A program made the position numbers and the translations under genes. A model generated the notes under the pieces. It saw only the letters and a list, made by a program, of their open reading frames with translations, made no database searches and was not told where the DNA came from. From Diabrotica undecimpunctata (taxonomy: Eukaryota > Arthropoda > Insecta > Coleoptera > Chrysomelidae), in the NCBI RefSeq assembly GCF_040954645.1, contig NC_092805.1, positions 70,107,186-70,171,185 of the forward strand: a DNA stretch of 64,000 nucleotides, given 5' to 3'. Shown piece after piece: positions 56,838-64,000 of the stretch. Within the stretch, counting starts at the first letter, position 1; every line of letters begins with the position of its first letter.

Positions 56838-57449
56838 TTAGGGATAATACCACAGTATGTATATAGGATTATGAGGACGTTCGTCAATAGAAAAACCGGG
56901 ATCAACACTTATCGCAAAATGTATAATGGTGTGCACAGGTCTGTCCTCGTAGAAGGCTCCTTCGGTAATGTTGCATTCGTAAAGAATACTCGATACTTTT
57001 ATAATGTTTAGAGGTTGATCTGAAGAATGCATTTTTCCTAGTGTCAATACTCCTTTTGAAATGTAACCCAATAATTTTCCAAGACTATCCTTTTTCTCGA
57101 AAGTTATGGTATGATCTTGACAGAAAATTTCACATTTAAGCGTATTGTTGTTTGGTCTTAAAGTAAACTCCCGAACCGAATTGTATCTACGCAGTAATTC
57201 ATTTTGAATGTACGCTTCGATATTAGTAATTTCAAAGCATCCGGATGGAATTTCAATATTACGCAGCTTTGTACGATCATTTTGCTCATAGAAATAAAAC
57301 TTTTCACCATCGATTTTTACAATTGAATTAAATGTATGAAATCCCAACACTAATACATAATACTGTCGAAACGGATTAAGCACAAGAGGCACTTGAGGAG
57401 TAAACGAAAACTCGTTTGTAGTACTCGTCAGGGTCAACAATCGAGACAT
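56838..57449 (-). pseudogene. Penton-like (minor capsid) protein, N-terminal part
   Basis: 203 codons from the start MSRLLTLTSTTNEFSF. Motifs seen in Polinton minor capsid proteins: YVLVLGFHTFNSIVKID, IEIPSGCFEITNIEAYIQNEL, NNTLKCEIFCQDHTITF, DSLGKLLGYISKGVLTLGK, SDQPLNIIKVSSILYECNI and HTIIHFAISVDPGF. This is a beta-rich single-jelly-roll type protein that would form the pentameric vertices of the capsid. The reading frame ends close to the Gypsy insertion (56795) and its C-terminal pattern reappears at 53465-53653. The N-terminal part is remarkably clean: no stop or frameshift in about 610 bases. Confidence 0.8.
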
Positions 57450-57729
57450 GACTGATATGTGGTAAAAGATGTAGTAAGTTAAATACTAAAATATGTTAAA
57501 ATTTCTTTATTTTTGTGGTACTGTTACATGTTTTTGTTTTATTTTTCTCATAATATGGCACTTCTCAAAATATACATTTACTTTCCATATACATGCCGCA
57601 AACATCACTTCATTCATGTTTATCATAGTCTTTCTTGCAGGGTAAATGATCTTCTAGTGCGCGACGAATATCTTGAGGTAGTTCATACCAAACAACGCTC
57701 GTTGTATTTTCCATAAAAATGCAAATGGC

Positions 57730-58147
57730 ACTTCTCAAGATGTCGTTAGATAGTTCCATTGTAGAGAAACTTTAAACAAAGATGTCCAAAGTTAATTTGG
57801 TTATAACTTTGATATTAATTGTTATTATAGAAAATTCGTCCATCACTCAAATATGATACTAATTCTTGCGGTGGTTTTAAGCAACCATATGAATCAAAGT
57901 ATTCTATGTCGCTGTTTATCTTTCGGTAAGCTACCCAATGTGTACCGGGGTTCTTGGAAATATCAAGATTAATAATAGCACATTCATGTTTACGAGGGAT
58001 ATGTGGTAAATTATCTCGCATAAACACGCCACGAAAATTTGGTATTTTTAATTGTTTAGTACATTTATTCAAGTCCATGTTGGTTAGAAGTCTATTAGGT
58101 AGCTTCAGCGGGAGTTTTGTGACTTTTTCAAGTATAATCCAAAGCAA
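57730..58147 (-). pseudogene. Polinton adenovirus-type cysteine protease, catalytic Cys lost
   Basis: Maturation protease that would cleave capsid proteins during assembly. The clean part (57815-58147) has LKIPNFRGVFMRDNLPHIP, then CAIINLDISKNPGTHWVAY with the catalytic His, EYFDSYG with the acidic partner, and KPPQELVSYLSDGRIFYN. After a stop the last block reads NFGHLCLKFLYNG (near 57760-57800), where the family has CGHLC: the nucleophile Cys is now Phe (TTT, consistent with TGT to TTT). About 130 residues in all. It lies just downstream of the PLA2-like gene, same strand. Confidence 0.78.
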
Positions 58148-58853
58148 CCTTTAGCGTTTTTTCGTAGATATAATCCTTTGTCTAGATGCTCCATTGCTTT
58201 ATTATGACGTTTATCCCCTTCTAGTTTCTTTTGAGCATTTTTGGAATCAATTACAGTCTTCGCGATTACGCTTGCACCTCCAGCCAGCTACCAAGAGCTA
58301 ATAGACCTGCAAAGATTGGGATTAAAGGTAAAATATCACCAGATTTTGGTTCGAATGGAATTATTTTTGGAACTCGTACATTTCATTTCCCACCTACATT
58401 CTTAATGGACGTTCTAGCTGCTGCAAGTGCAATTAAGGCTGATTTACGCAAATTTGGCGACGGAGGAGTACGTTTCAACGTTTTGATAATTGGTTTTAGC
58501 ACATGTCGCTTAAACGAACCAACACATTTACTTTTACGTTTCATACCCAGTTTTCGTTTAGCCTTCATTGCTGTAGTAGTCAACCAGGCAGTGGCTTTTT
58601 CACCCAAAGATGCGTCTTTTGATTTAACTCGTTCCCACGCTTTGTTTTCTAATACCCAATCTGCTTTATGTCGATCTTTCAAAGAATTACTTTGAGAATA
58701 TGCGATATCGCGATCCCTCGCAAATCGAGCTAACGGATTTATCCCTGGATCTTCACGTGATAGACGTTTCTGTAATTTTGTTCCAGGTCCTAGATTTTGG
58801 TAACCAGGAGCATATAATTCAAACGGTAGACTGTTGATCAGAGAATTCAGCAC
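58148..58853 (-). pseudogene. Parvovirus-type PLA2-like Polinton capsid protein
   Basis: N-terminal domain (58383-58853): LPFELYAPGYQNLGPGTKLQ carries a degenerate calcium-loop GPG, INPLARFARDRDIAYS corresponds to the catalytic HDxAY helix but has Arg in place of His, and DRHKADWVLENKAWERVKSKD follows. The tail is basic (KAKRKLGMKRKSK). After a stop, the C-terminal part in other frames shows IPLIPIFAGL-like, GGASVIAKTVIDSKNA and GLYLRKNAKGCFGLYLKK, the Gly/Tyr/Leu end typical of these Polinton minor virion proteins. In parvoviruses this fold opens endosomal membranes; here the missing His means no lipase activity. Confidence 0.72.
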
Positions 58854-58919
58854 TCCTTCACCTTTTTACAAAATTTCTTTATGTATAACCAAGTGTATAA
58901 AATAAACCTCAATCACAAG

Positions 58920-59604
58920 ATGAAGGTCGTTCAACAAGACAAGACACTAGCAGTGGAAAACTTGGATTTTGTCGATAACATGACAAGAACCAGTAAACAT
59001 GGCGCATTGCTACCACATTCTTTTCGTGCTGTTATATGTGGTCCAAGTGGATGTGGAAAAACTAATGTTATGTTGGCATTACTGTTTGACCTGAATGGCG
59101 CAAAATTCAAAAATGTTTACGTTTATTCAAAGTCGTTGTTTCAACCCAAGTATCAATTTTTGAAGAAAGTGTTGGAGTCTGTGAAAGAAGTGGGCTATTT
59201 TCCATTTAAAGATAATGATGATGTTTAATCCCAGTAAAGCTAAACCAAACTCAGTATTCATCTTTGATGACGTATCAACGGATCCACAACAAACAATACG
59301 TGCATATTACTGTATGGGTAGACATAAAGATATCGATTGTGCACATCTATGTCAATCTTACAGTAGAGCAGGTAAACAACTTCTGCGTGATAATGCAAAT
59401 GTTATTATATTGTTTAAACTGGACGAGCTCAATTTAAAACACGTCTTTGACGATCACGTCTCACCTGATATGACATTTAACCAATTTAAACAATTTTGTT
59501 CCGAATGTTGGAAGGGCAAATACTGTACGTTCGTCATTGTTAAGGAGTTCGATATTTCTAACGGACGATATCGTAAAGGCTTTGACAAATTTATAAAATT
59601 GTAG
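58920..59604 (+). pseudogene. Polinton packaging ATPase (FtsK/HerA type), one frameshift
   Basis: DNA-packaging ATPase. Walker A GPSGCGKTN near 59040, Walker B SVFIFDDV near 59252-59275, sensor region CAHLCQSYSR near 59340, and end YRKGFDKFIKL at 59604. Length about 230 residues, normal for the family. The first frame (from 58881 or ATG 58920; I prefer 58920 as it begins MKVVQQDKTLAVENLDF) ends in a stop at 59226-59228. The second continues from about 59222, so one base slipped within GATAATGATGATG (59211-59223). It is divergent from the PLA2-like gene with only about 65 bases between starts, containing TATAAAA at 58896-58902. Confidence 0.87.
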
Positions 59605-59606
59605 GT

Positions 59607-59760
59607 ATGATCGAAACACAAGCATTGTATAACAATATGTCAGACAAAGAGGTAGCTGCATCCAAACGTAAAGTTGTCGAACTAGCTCGTGTCATTCGCA
59701 AAAAGTATTTGGCACTAAAGTTGGGTAGAACAGAACAAGATGATTTTATGTACAGCAATT
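59607..59760 (+). pseudogene. Small Polinton ORF downstream of ATPase, cut by tandem repeat
   Basis: Starts three bases after the ATPase stop (ATG 59607). MSDKEVAASKRKVVELARV and IRKKYLALKLGRTEQDD resemble the short coiled helper ORF that follows the ATPase in Polintons. After about 48 codons the sequence passes into the 62-bp tandem array, so the C-terminus is lost. The long open frame that continues to 59909 is repeat translation, not gene. Confidence 0.55.
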
Positions 59761-60365
59761 CTGTCTTACGTGTTCCTATGTCAGATATTTTATACCTTTT
59801 CCATCAATATTATCCATGCTTTCTGCCTTACGTGTTTCTATGTAAGATATTTTACACATTTTCTATCATTTTATGTACAGCATTTCTGTCTTACGTGTTT
59901 CTATGTTAGATATTTTATACATTTTTTATCATTATTATACATGCTTTCTGCCTTACGTGTTTCTATATCAGATATTTTACACATTTTCTATCATTTTATG
60001 TACAGCATGTCTGTCTAACGTGTTTCTATGTTAGATATTTTATACATATTCTATCATTATTATCCATGCCTTCAGCCTTACGTGTTTCTATGTCAGATAT
60101 TTTACACATTTTCCATCATTATTATCCATGCTTTCTGCCTTACGTGTTTCTATGTCAGATATTTTACACATTTTCTATCATTTTATGTACAGATATTTTA
60201 TACATTTTCCATCATTATTGTCCATGCTTTCTGCCTTACGTGTTTCTATGTCAGATATTTTATACATTTTCTATCATTTTATGTACAGCAGTGTTTCTAT
60301 GTTAGATATTTTATACATGTTCTCTCATTATTGTCCATGCTTTCTGTCTTACGTGTTTCTATATG
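59750..60365 (+). repeat. 62-bp tandem repeat array, about 10 units
   Basis: Units built on TTACGTGTTTCTATGTCAGATATTTTA and a following TATCATT block, with CTTACG or CTAACG starting at 59765, 59827, 59890, 59952, 60015, 60077, 60139, 60235 and 60348 (period 62-63; larger gaps hold rearranged partial units). A last half unit appears at 60630-60692 beyond the foldback element. It has overwritten the end of the Polinton helper ORF. Confidence 0.9.
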
Positions 60366-60367
60366 AG

Positions 60368-60561
60368 ACAAAGCACGTGGTGTTCGTGTGTATTAAGGTA
60401 TAAAAAAATTGCTTATTACAAGCGATTATTTATTTAAGCATTATTACACACGAACACGTGGTGTTCGTGTGTATTAAGGTATAAAAAATTGCTTATTACA
60501 AGCAATTATTTATTTAAGCATTATTTTATACCTTAATACACACGAACACCACGTGCTTTGT
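60368..60561. mobile_element. 194-bp foldback element with 38-bp perfect inverted ends
   Basis: 60368-60405 and 60524-60561 are exact reverse complements (starting ACAAAGCACGTGGTGTTCGT). The inner part is an 81-bp direct duplication (CACGTGGTG at 60374 and 60455) with a further palindrome CACACGAACACGTGG at the join. It interrupts the 62-bp array, so it arrived after the array formed. No ORF. Looks like two overlapping copies of a small inverted-repeat element. Confidence 0.85.
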
Positions 60562-61304
60562 ATTCAACAGGTATACTAGCCACTCCTGGATATCTCCACT
60601 TCATGGTTTTGGTCCAGTTTCACTTTTAATTCTATATCAGACATTTTATACATTTTTTCTATCATTTCATGTACAGCATTTCTGTCTTAGAGTTACCGTA
60701 GCGTATTGTGTTAGTCATGTCTTTACTCGATGGCTGAGTTTTTCTTTCATATAACATAATATATTTACTTTCAATTTTCACATCCAAATTATATACTCTA
60801 AACTATATATACTCTATAACTATATGTACTTTAAAAATGTATTTAGTTTTATTTTTCTTTGTTAATATACCTGAAATATCTTAACGTTAAATATTGGATG
60901 GTTCTTTACGGAGTATAAAAAGGATGATCGACTGTTTCCTGTACGGATTTACGCATGTACCTTCACAAAGGGAGTTGTACTTAAAGCTATTAGTTGATCG
61001 TGAGACGGGACCTGCAAAGTGCGCTGTCAACTAGGGTTAGGTATATACAGTGCATTCCGTATGTTATATAAACATGATCAGAGGAAATTATTGCCTGATG
61101 GCTATCGAAGAACCTTCTATGACCAATATATACTTTTACAGAGACGAATGTTCATTATCCACTTTAAAACAATAAATTACTTGCTCGTCGTAGATAGACT
61201 ACAATATGCAAATATTTACGCTTTCCTTTCGCCTTTCATTTAACCTCTCGTGCTTCAAAATCAGATAAATAACAACGAAGATATCATGTAATGGTCTTTC
61301 GACA
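60562..61304. other. No gene recognised
   Basis: Contains one stray half unit of the 62-bp array (60630-60692); otherwise no coding or repeat signal was identified. Confidence 0.5.
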
Positions 61305-61900
61305 CGTTAGTTTGTTTGAACATAATTTATGGATGGTAACCATTCGTTGGTTAGTCTTCGTCATAATTGGATTGTATCTGAATATCATTGTAAAATGGTA
61401 ACTGTTGTAGATAAAATATAATATGTAACAAATCGAAAAATAGTCATATTGGAGATTTATGTATAGTAGTGGATGTTTAGATAAGACTCTTGACTAATTG
61501 TACGTTCAGATGAGATCTGTGTGTATTAATGAGCGTTCAGCGGAGACTCTTGTCGAAGTGTACGTTCAGTGGAGATTTGTGTATAGTAGTGGTCATTCAG
61601 ATGTGGCTTGTAGAGAACGTTTAGGTTCTTATCGGTTTATAATCATCCAACTCATATCTACGTCGAGTAATATACGTTAGTTGTTTGAGCATACTGGAAG
61701 AATGGTAAATATTCGTTTGTTAGTCCTTGTTATAATTGGATTATATCTGAATATCGTTGTAAAATAGTAATTGTTGTAGATAAAATATGGTATGCAATAA
61801 AACGTTATCATATATCAATAATCATATTTGTGAGTTGTGTATAGCAGTTACTGTTCGGAGGATACTTGTAATGACTGCTCAGATGAGATTTATATATTTA
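61305..61900. repeat. Two diverged tandem copies, offset about 369 bp
   Basis: 61305-61475 and 61675-61900 share blocks such as TATAATTGGATTRTATCTGAA and TTGTAGATAAAATAT in the same order. Shorter repeats of GTACGTTCAGNNGAGA type lie between them (61499-61575). Confidence 0.75.
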
Positions 61901-61925
61901 TGTATAGTAGTTGATCACCTATATT

Positions 61926-62103
61926 TCCGTCTTTCCTATGGTGTCCAATATAATACTTTTTGTTATTCGGTTGTCGCTCATTCTTTGGACGTGTCCATAC
62001 CAGCGTAGTTGTGATGCCCTTCGTTATTCTGTGTTTAACGCACATAATTTCTTTACGATTCTTTCATTTCTTACTCTGACAAATTTCGTTTTTTCGACAG
62101 ATT
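61926..62103 (-). pseudogene. RTE-type retrotransposon scrap (C-terminal end)
   Basis: Minus-strand frame with one stop: VEKTKFVRVRNERIVKKLCA then QLRWYGHVQRMSDNRITK. The RWYGHVxRM motif is the C-terminal signature also present in the intact RTE at 1371-4331 (QWYGHVMRM), but the flanks differ, so it is another family. Confidence 0.7.
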
Positions 62104-63090
62104 TTCTTTAGCGATTGTTCTGTCTCATCTTGTGTCTGGTATACGTCTGCTATACGTCTGATATGAGTTAAATTTATTCTGCTATACGTCTGCTATATGT
62201 TAGATCGCCATATCTGTTAGCTGATGTTTAAGTGTTGAAATTACGTTTTAAGTGTAATAATATAGCGTGGTTGGCAGTATATGTTAGACATGCGTTGGAT
62301 CGCATCAGAGATGTTTACCTTTTAGAAAAAAGCTTTAGATCAGTTTATCGATATATTTGATCAACACTTTATATAGATCCGCATCAATTTTTCCAATCAT
62401 TAAGTGTTTGGCAGCCAGTTGAGTAAGACGTGACTATGGGTGAAGAATACGCCGTATGTATTTAGAAAACTAACATTGGTAACTTAATAGGTACCATTTA
62501 TCGCCTTAACTTCATTATTGTTGTATATCGACGTTCTTATACAATATTTACCTTCAGTGGTATACTTGACTTTTTTTTACAATTTATTTTTTTTTTGGTT
62601 ATTCAATATGCGCAATACTTTGTGGTGTTTTTTATATACACATATTATTATCAGATTATGTTAAACGACTTAGAGGTGTGCATGCTTAGCTTTGGTGCAG
62701 AATATAGAGACCTATCACAGCCAACTTTAACAAGTAATATCGAATTAATAATCAACATGCTTTTTACATTTTTAACAATTTGTTTGTGCATCTCTCTTCC
62801 CTTTTGATGACGTATGTGGAAATGTTCATCATCCTCTTATGAAAACTTTTATTATTAAACGCTTGATTTATACAATGTAAACCATTTATATCAGTATTAT
62901 GTTACGCCTATACCTTTTTATATCAATGACCCATGTTAAATGTTTCTAAATCGTGTGATATAATATGCCTAATATCAAACTATCTGCGCTAAACGGGTGC
63001 GCGTAGGGTTCATACCACTCTGTGCAACTCTTTCGCACCTCATGTACATTTAATATATTTTTTTATACCAATTATCGACGCTGGTTATTA
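62104..63090. other. No gene recognised
   Basis: AT-rich DNA. 62140-62205 has several TGCTATACGTCTG-type short repeats; nothing else was identified. Confidence 0.5.
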
Positions 63091-63093
63091 ATA

Positions 63094-63165
63094 ACCTTCG
63101 TGGCTTAGCGATGTGCATGCTAGTTTCGGTGCTGCTGGTCCCGAGTTCAAGTCTTACACACGATA
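63094..63165 (+). repeat. tRNA-like SINE head (fossil)
   Basis: A-box-like TGGCTTAGCGAT at 63101-63112 (10 of 12 consensus positions by eye) and B-box-like AGTTCAAGTCT at 63144-63154 (9 of 11), in the right order and spacing for a tRNA with a long variable arm. The acceptor and T stems pair poorly, so it is not a working tRNA. Best read as the Pol III head of a decayed tRNA-derived SINE. Confidence 0.5.
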
Positions 63166-63324
63166 GAATTTTTTATTTAAGAATAATGAATAATTTAATA
63201 ATTTGGATTAAAATTGGCTAATTATAGATAGTAGATAACAGTTGAAATACAAAAATATTATGTAAATTAATTCATATTAAAAATAATTACTGGCGGTGAC
63301 GGCTAGCCTTTAAACTATTATGTC

Positions 63325-63699
63325 ATGACGGGGCGTGACCAGAGCGCGGATGGGGCTTGTGACGTCGGGGGTCAAAGGTCAAAGTGGAGTGAAGCGCATA
63401 CTTATCTACTAATAAGTTTAAACACGTTCAAGTGGAATGATATAATCGCAGTTTTTAAGCAGAAGATTAGTGATTTCTTCAACAGCACCTCTCAAGATGA
63501 TTACAATCCTACCGCGTTTCAGTGTGGAGACTATTGTAAAATTAAAGAAATGGTGTATGATGTAACCAAATTTATCGTTGTTGAAAAGCATGGCGTAGAA
63601 TACTATCTAGATGAAAGTGATGTCAACCAAATCCTAGATGTAAACAGCAGTCTGGTGTCTCATCGTGTATCGTTATTGAATAACCTAAATTTTCATTAA
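63325..63699 (+). CDS. Unassigned ORF, 124 codons
   Basis: ATG 63325 to TAA 63697-63699. The first 20 or so codons lie in a GC-rich stretch and may not be protein. From about residue 30 the sequence looks like a real globular domain (FKWNDIIAVFKQKISDFF, CGDYCKIKEMVYDVTKFIVV, VEYYLDESDVNQILDV), with mixed helices and strands and no low complexity. No family recognised. It could be a small Polinton or other viral gene (the Polinton block ends 3.6 kb away) or a host exon. The GC-rich start contains a CRE-like TGACGTC (63360-63366) and a DR1-like GGGTCAAAGGTCA (63369-63381). Confidence 0.45.
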   Translation: MTGRDQSADGACDVGGQRSKWSEAHTYLLISLNTFKWNDIIAVFKQKISDFFNSTSQDDYNPTAFQCGDYCKIKEMVYDVTKFIVVEKHGVEYYLDESDVNQILDVNSSLVSHRVSLLNNLNFH

Positions 63700-64000
63700 T
63701 ATTATAGAAATGCCATCGATTTCATAAAATCAAATTTTTGTAGCAGAAGTAGTTTATATGGACCCTTGAAGCTTTAACTGTGTTTTGTAGCATTTTCACA
63801 GACACTCTGTTAGTCAGGCTTTAAGAGAATACTTACATTATTATAAAATTAAAGTTATAAATGATTTTATGCAATAATAAATATTATTATATATAAAAAT
63901 GTCTTTTATTTCTACTCATACGTTTTTCGATCGCTTTAACATACTAAAAGGATACCTCATTACGTTGAAATTTGCACTCAAATACAAATAGCAGTGGAGA
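63700..64000. other. No gene recognised
   Basis: AT-rich tail of the window with AATAAA-like hexamers (for example near 63876), possibly the 3' UTR of the ORF at 63325-63699. Confidence 0.4.

Noticed and set aside
58231..58695. Plus-strand 154-codon ORF
   Set aside because: Antisense shadow of the PLA2-like Polinton gene.
59740..60403. Several overlapping ORFs rich in Phe, Tyr and Cys
   Set aside because: They are all frames of the 62-bp tandem repeat, with the same sequence repeated in each unit.
63094..63165. Functional tRNA gene
   Set aside because: Acceptor and T stems have too many mismatches; only the Pol III box pattern is present.

Overview
This window is a transposon graveyard from an arthropod, almost certainly insect, nuclear genome. 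The sequence is AT-rich and holds BEL/Pao, Ty3/Gypsy, RTE, Jockey-like, Penelope-like, piggyBac, PIF/Harbinger, Tc1/mariner-like and Polinton/Maverick remnants. No conserved host gene was recognised, so the exact order (a beetle is plausible) cannot be proven from the sequence.

Layout. 1-12,170: a BEL/Pao LTR element (+ strand; 5' end outside the window) whose long pol ORF runs in frame into an env-like (F-protein-type) domain. It is split by an intact-ORF RTE element (1344-4588, minus strand, 12-bp target duplication). Its presumed 3' LTR holds an internally deleted piggyBac (10301-11936, TTAA on both sides). 12,200-14,600: a second piggyBac fragment, empty AT-rich DNA and a minus-strand PIF/Harbinger fragment. 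14,680-18,823: a complete but internally deleted Ty3/Gypsy element with 337-bp LTRs that differ at one position and an unusual array of palindromes before the 3' LTR. 19,200-35,100: three Jockey-like non-LTR elements (A, B, C), all on the + strand and nearly end to end, interrupted by a third piggyBac and two foldback/MITE elements. 35,100-37,700: a decayed Tc1-like transposon between copies of a dispersed repeat. 38,100-41,700: a minus-strand non-LTR element with a DUF4780-like ORF1, containing an 85-bp near-perfect palindrome. 41,830-42,800: a minus-strand Penelope-like fragment. 44,720-49,870: a fourth Jockey-like element (D) preceded by three 50-bp GC-rich repeats.

50,900-59,760 is the most unusual block: the virion-morphogenesis module of a Polinton/Maverick (endogenous DNA-virus-like) element. 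On the minus strand, in order of transcription, lie a parvovirus-PLA2-like protein, an adenovirus-type protease, a penton-like protein, a major-capsid-like protein and a conserved protein of unknown function. The packaging ATPase and a small helper ORF are divergent on the + strand. Polymerase B and integrase are not in the window. The penton-like gene is split by a truncated Gypsy element (about 53,697-56,795). Several genes carry frameshifts, and two enzymes have lost a key catalytic residue, so the module looks dead.

59,750-64,000 holds a 62-bp tandem array, a foldback element, a diverged 370-bp duplication, an RTE scrap, a tRNA-like SINE head and one unassigned ORF (63325-63699).

All family calls come from reading motifs; no database search was run. 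Ends of old elements are approximate unless an LTR, inverted repeat or target duplication is stated.
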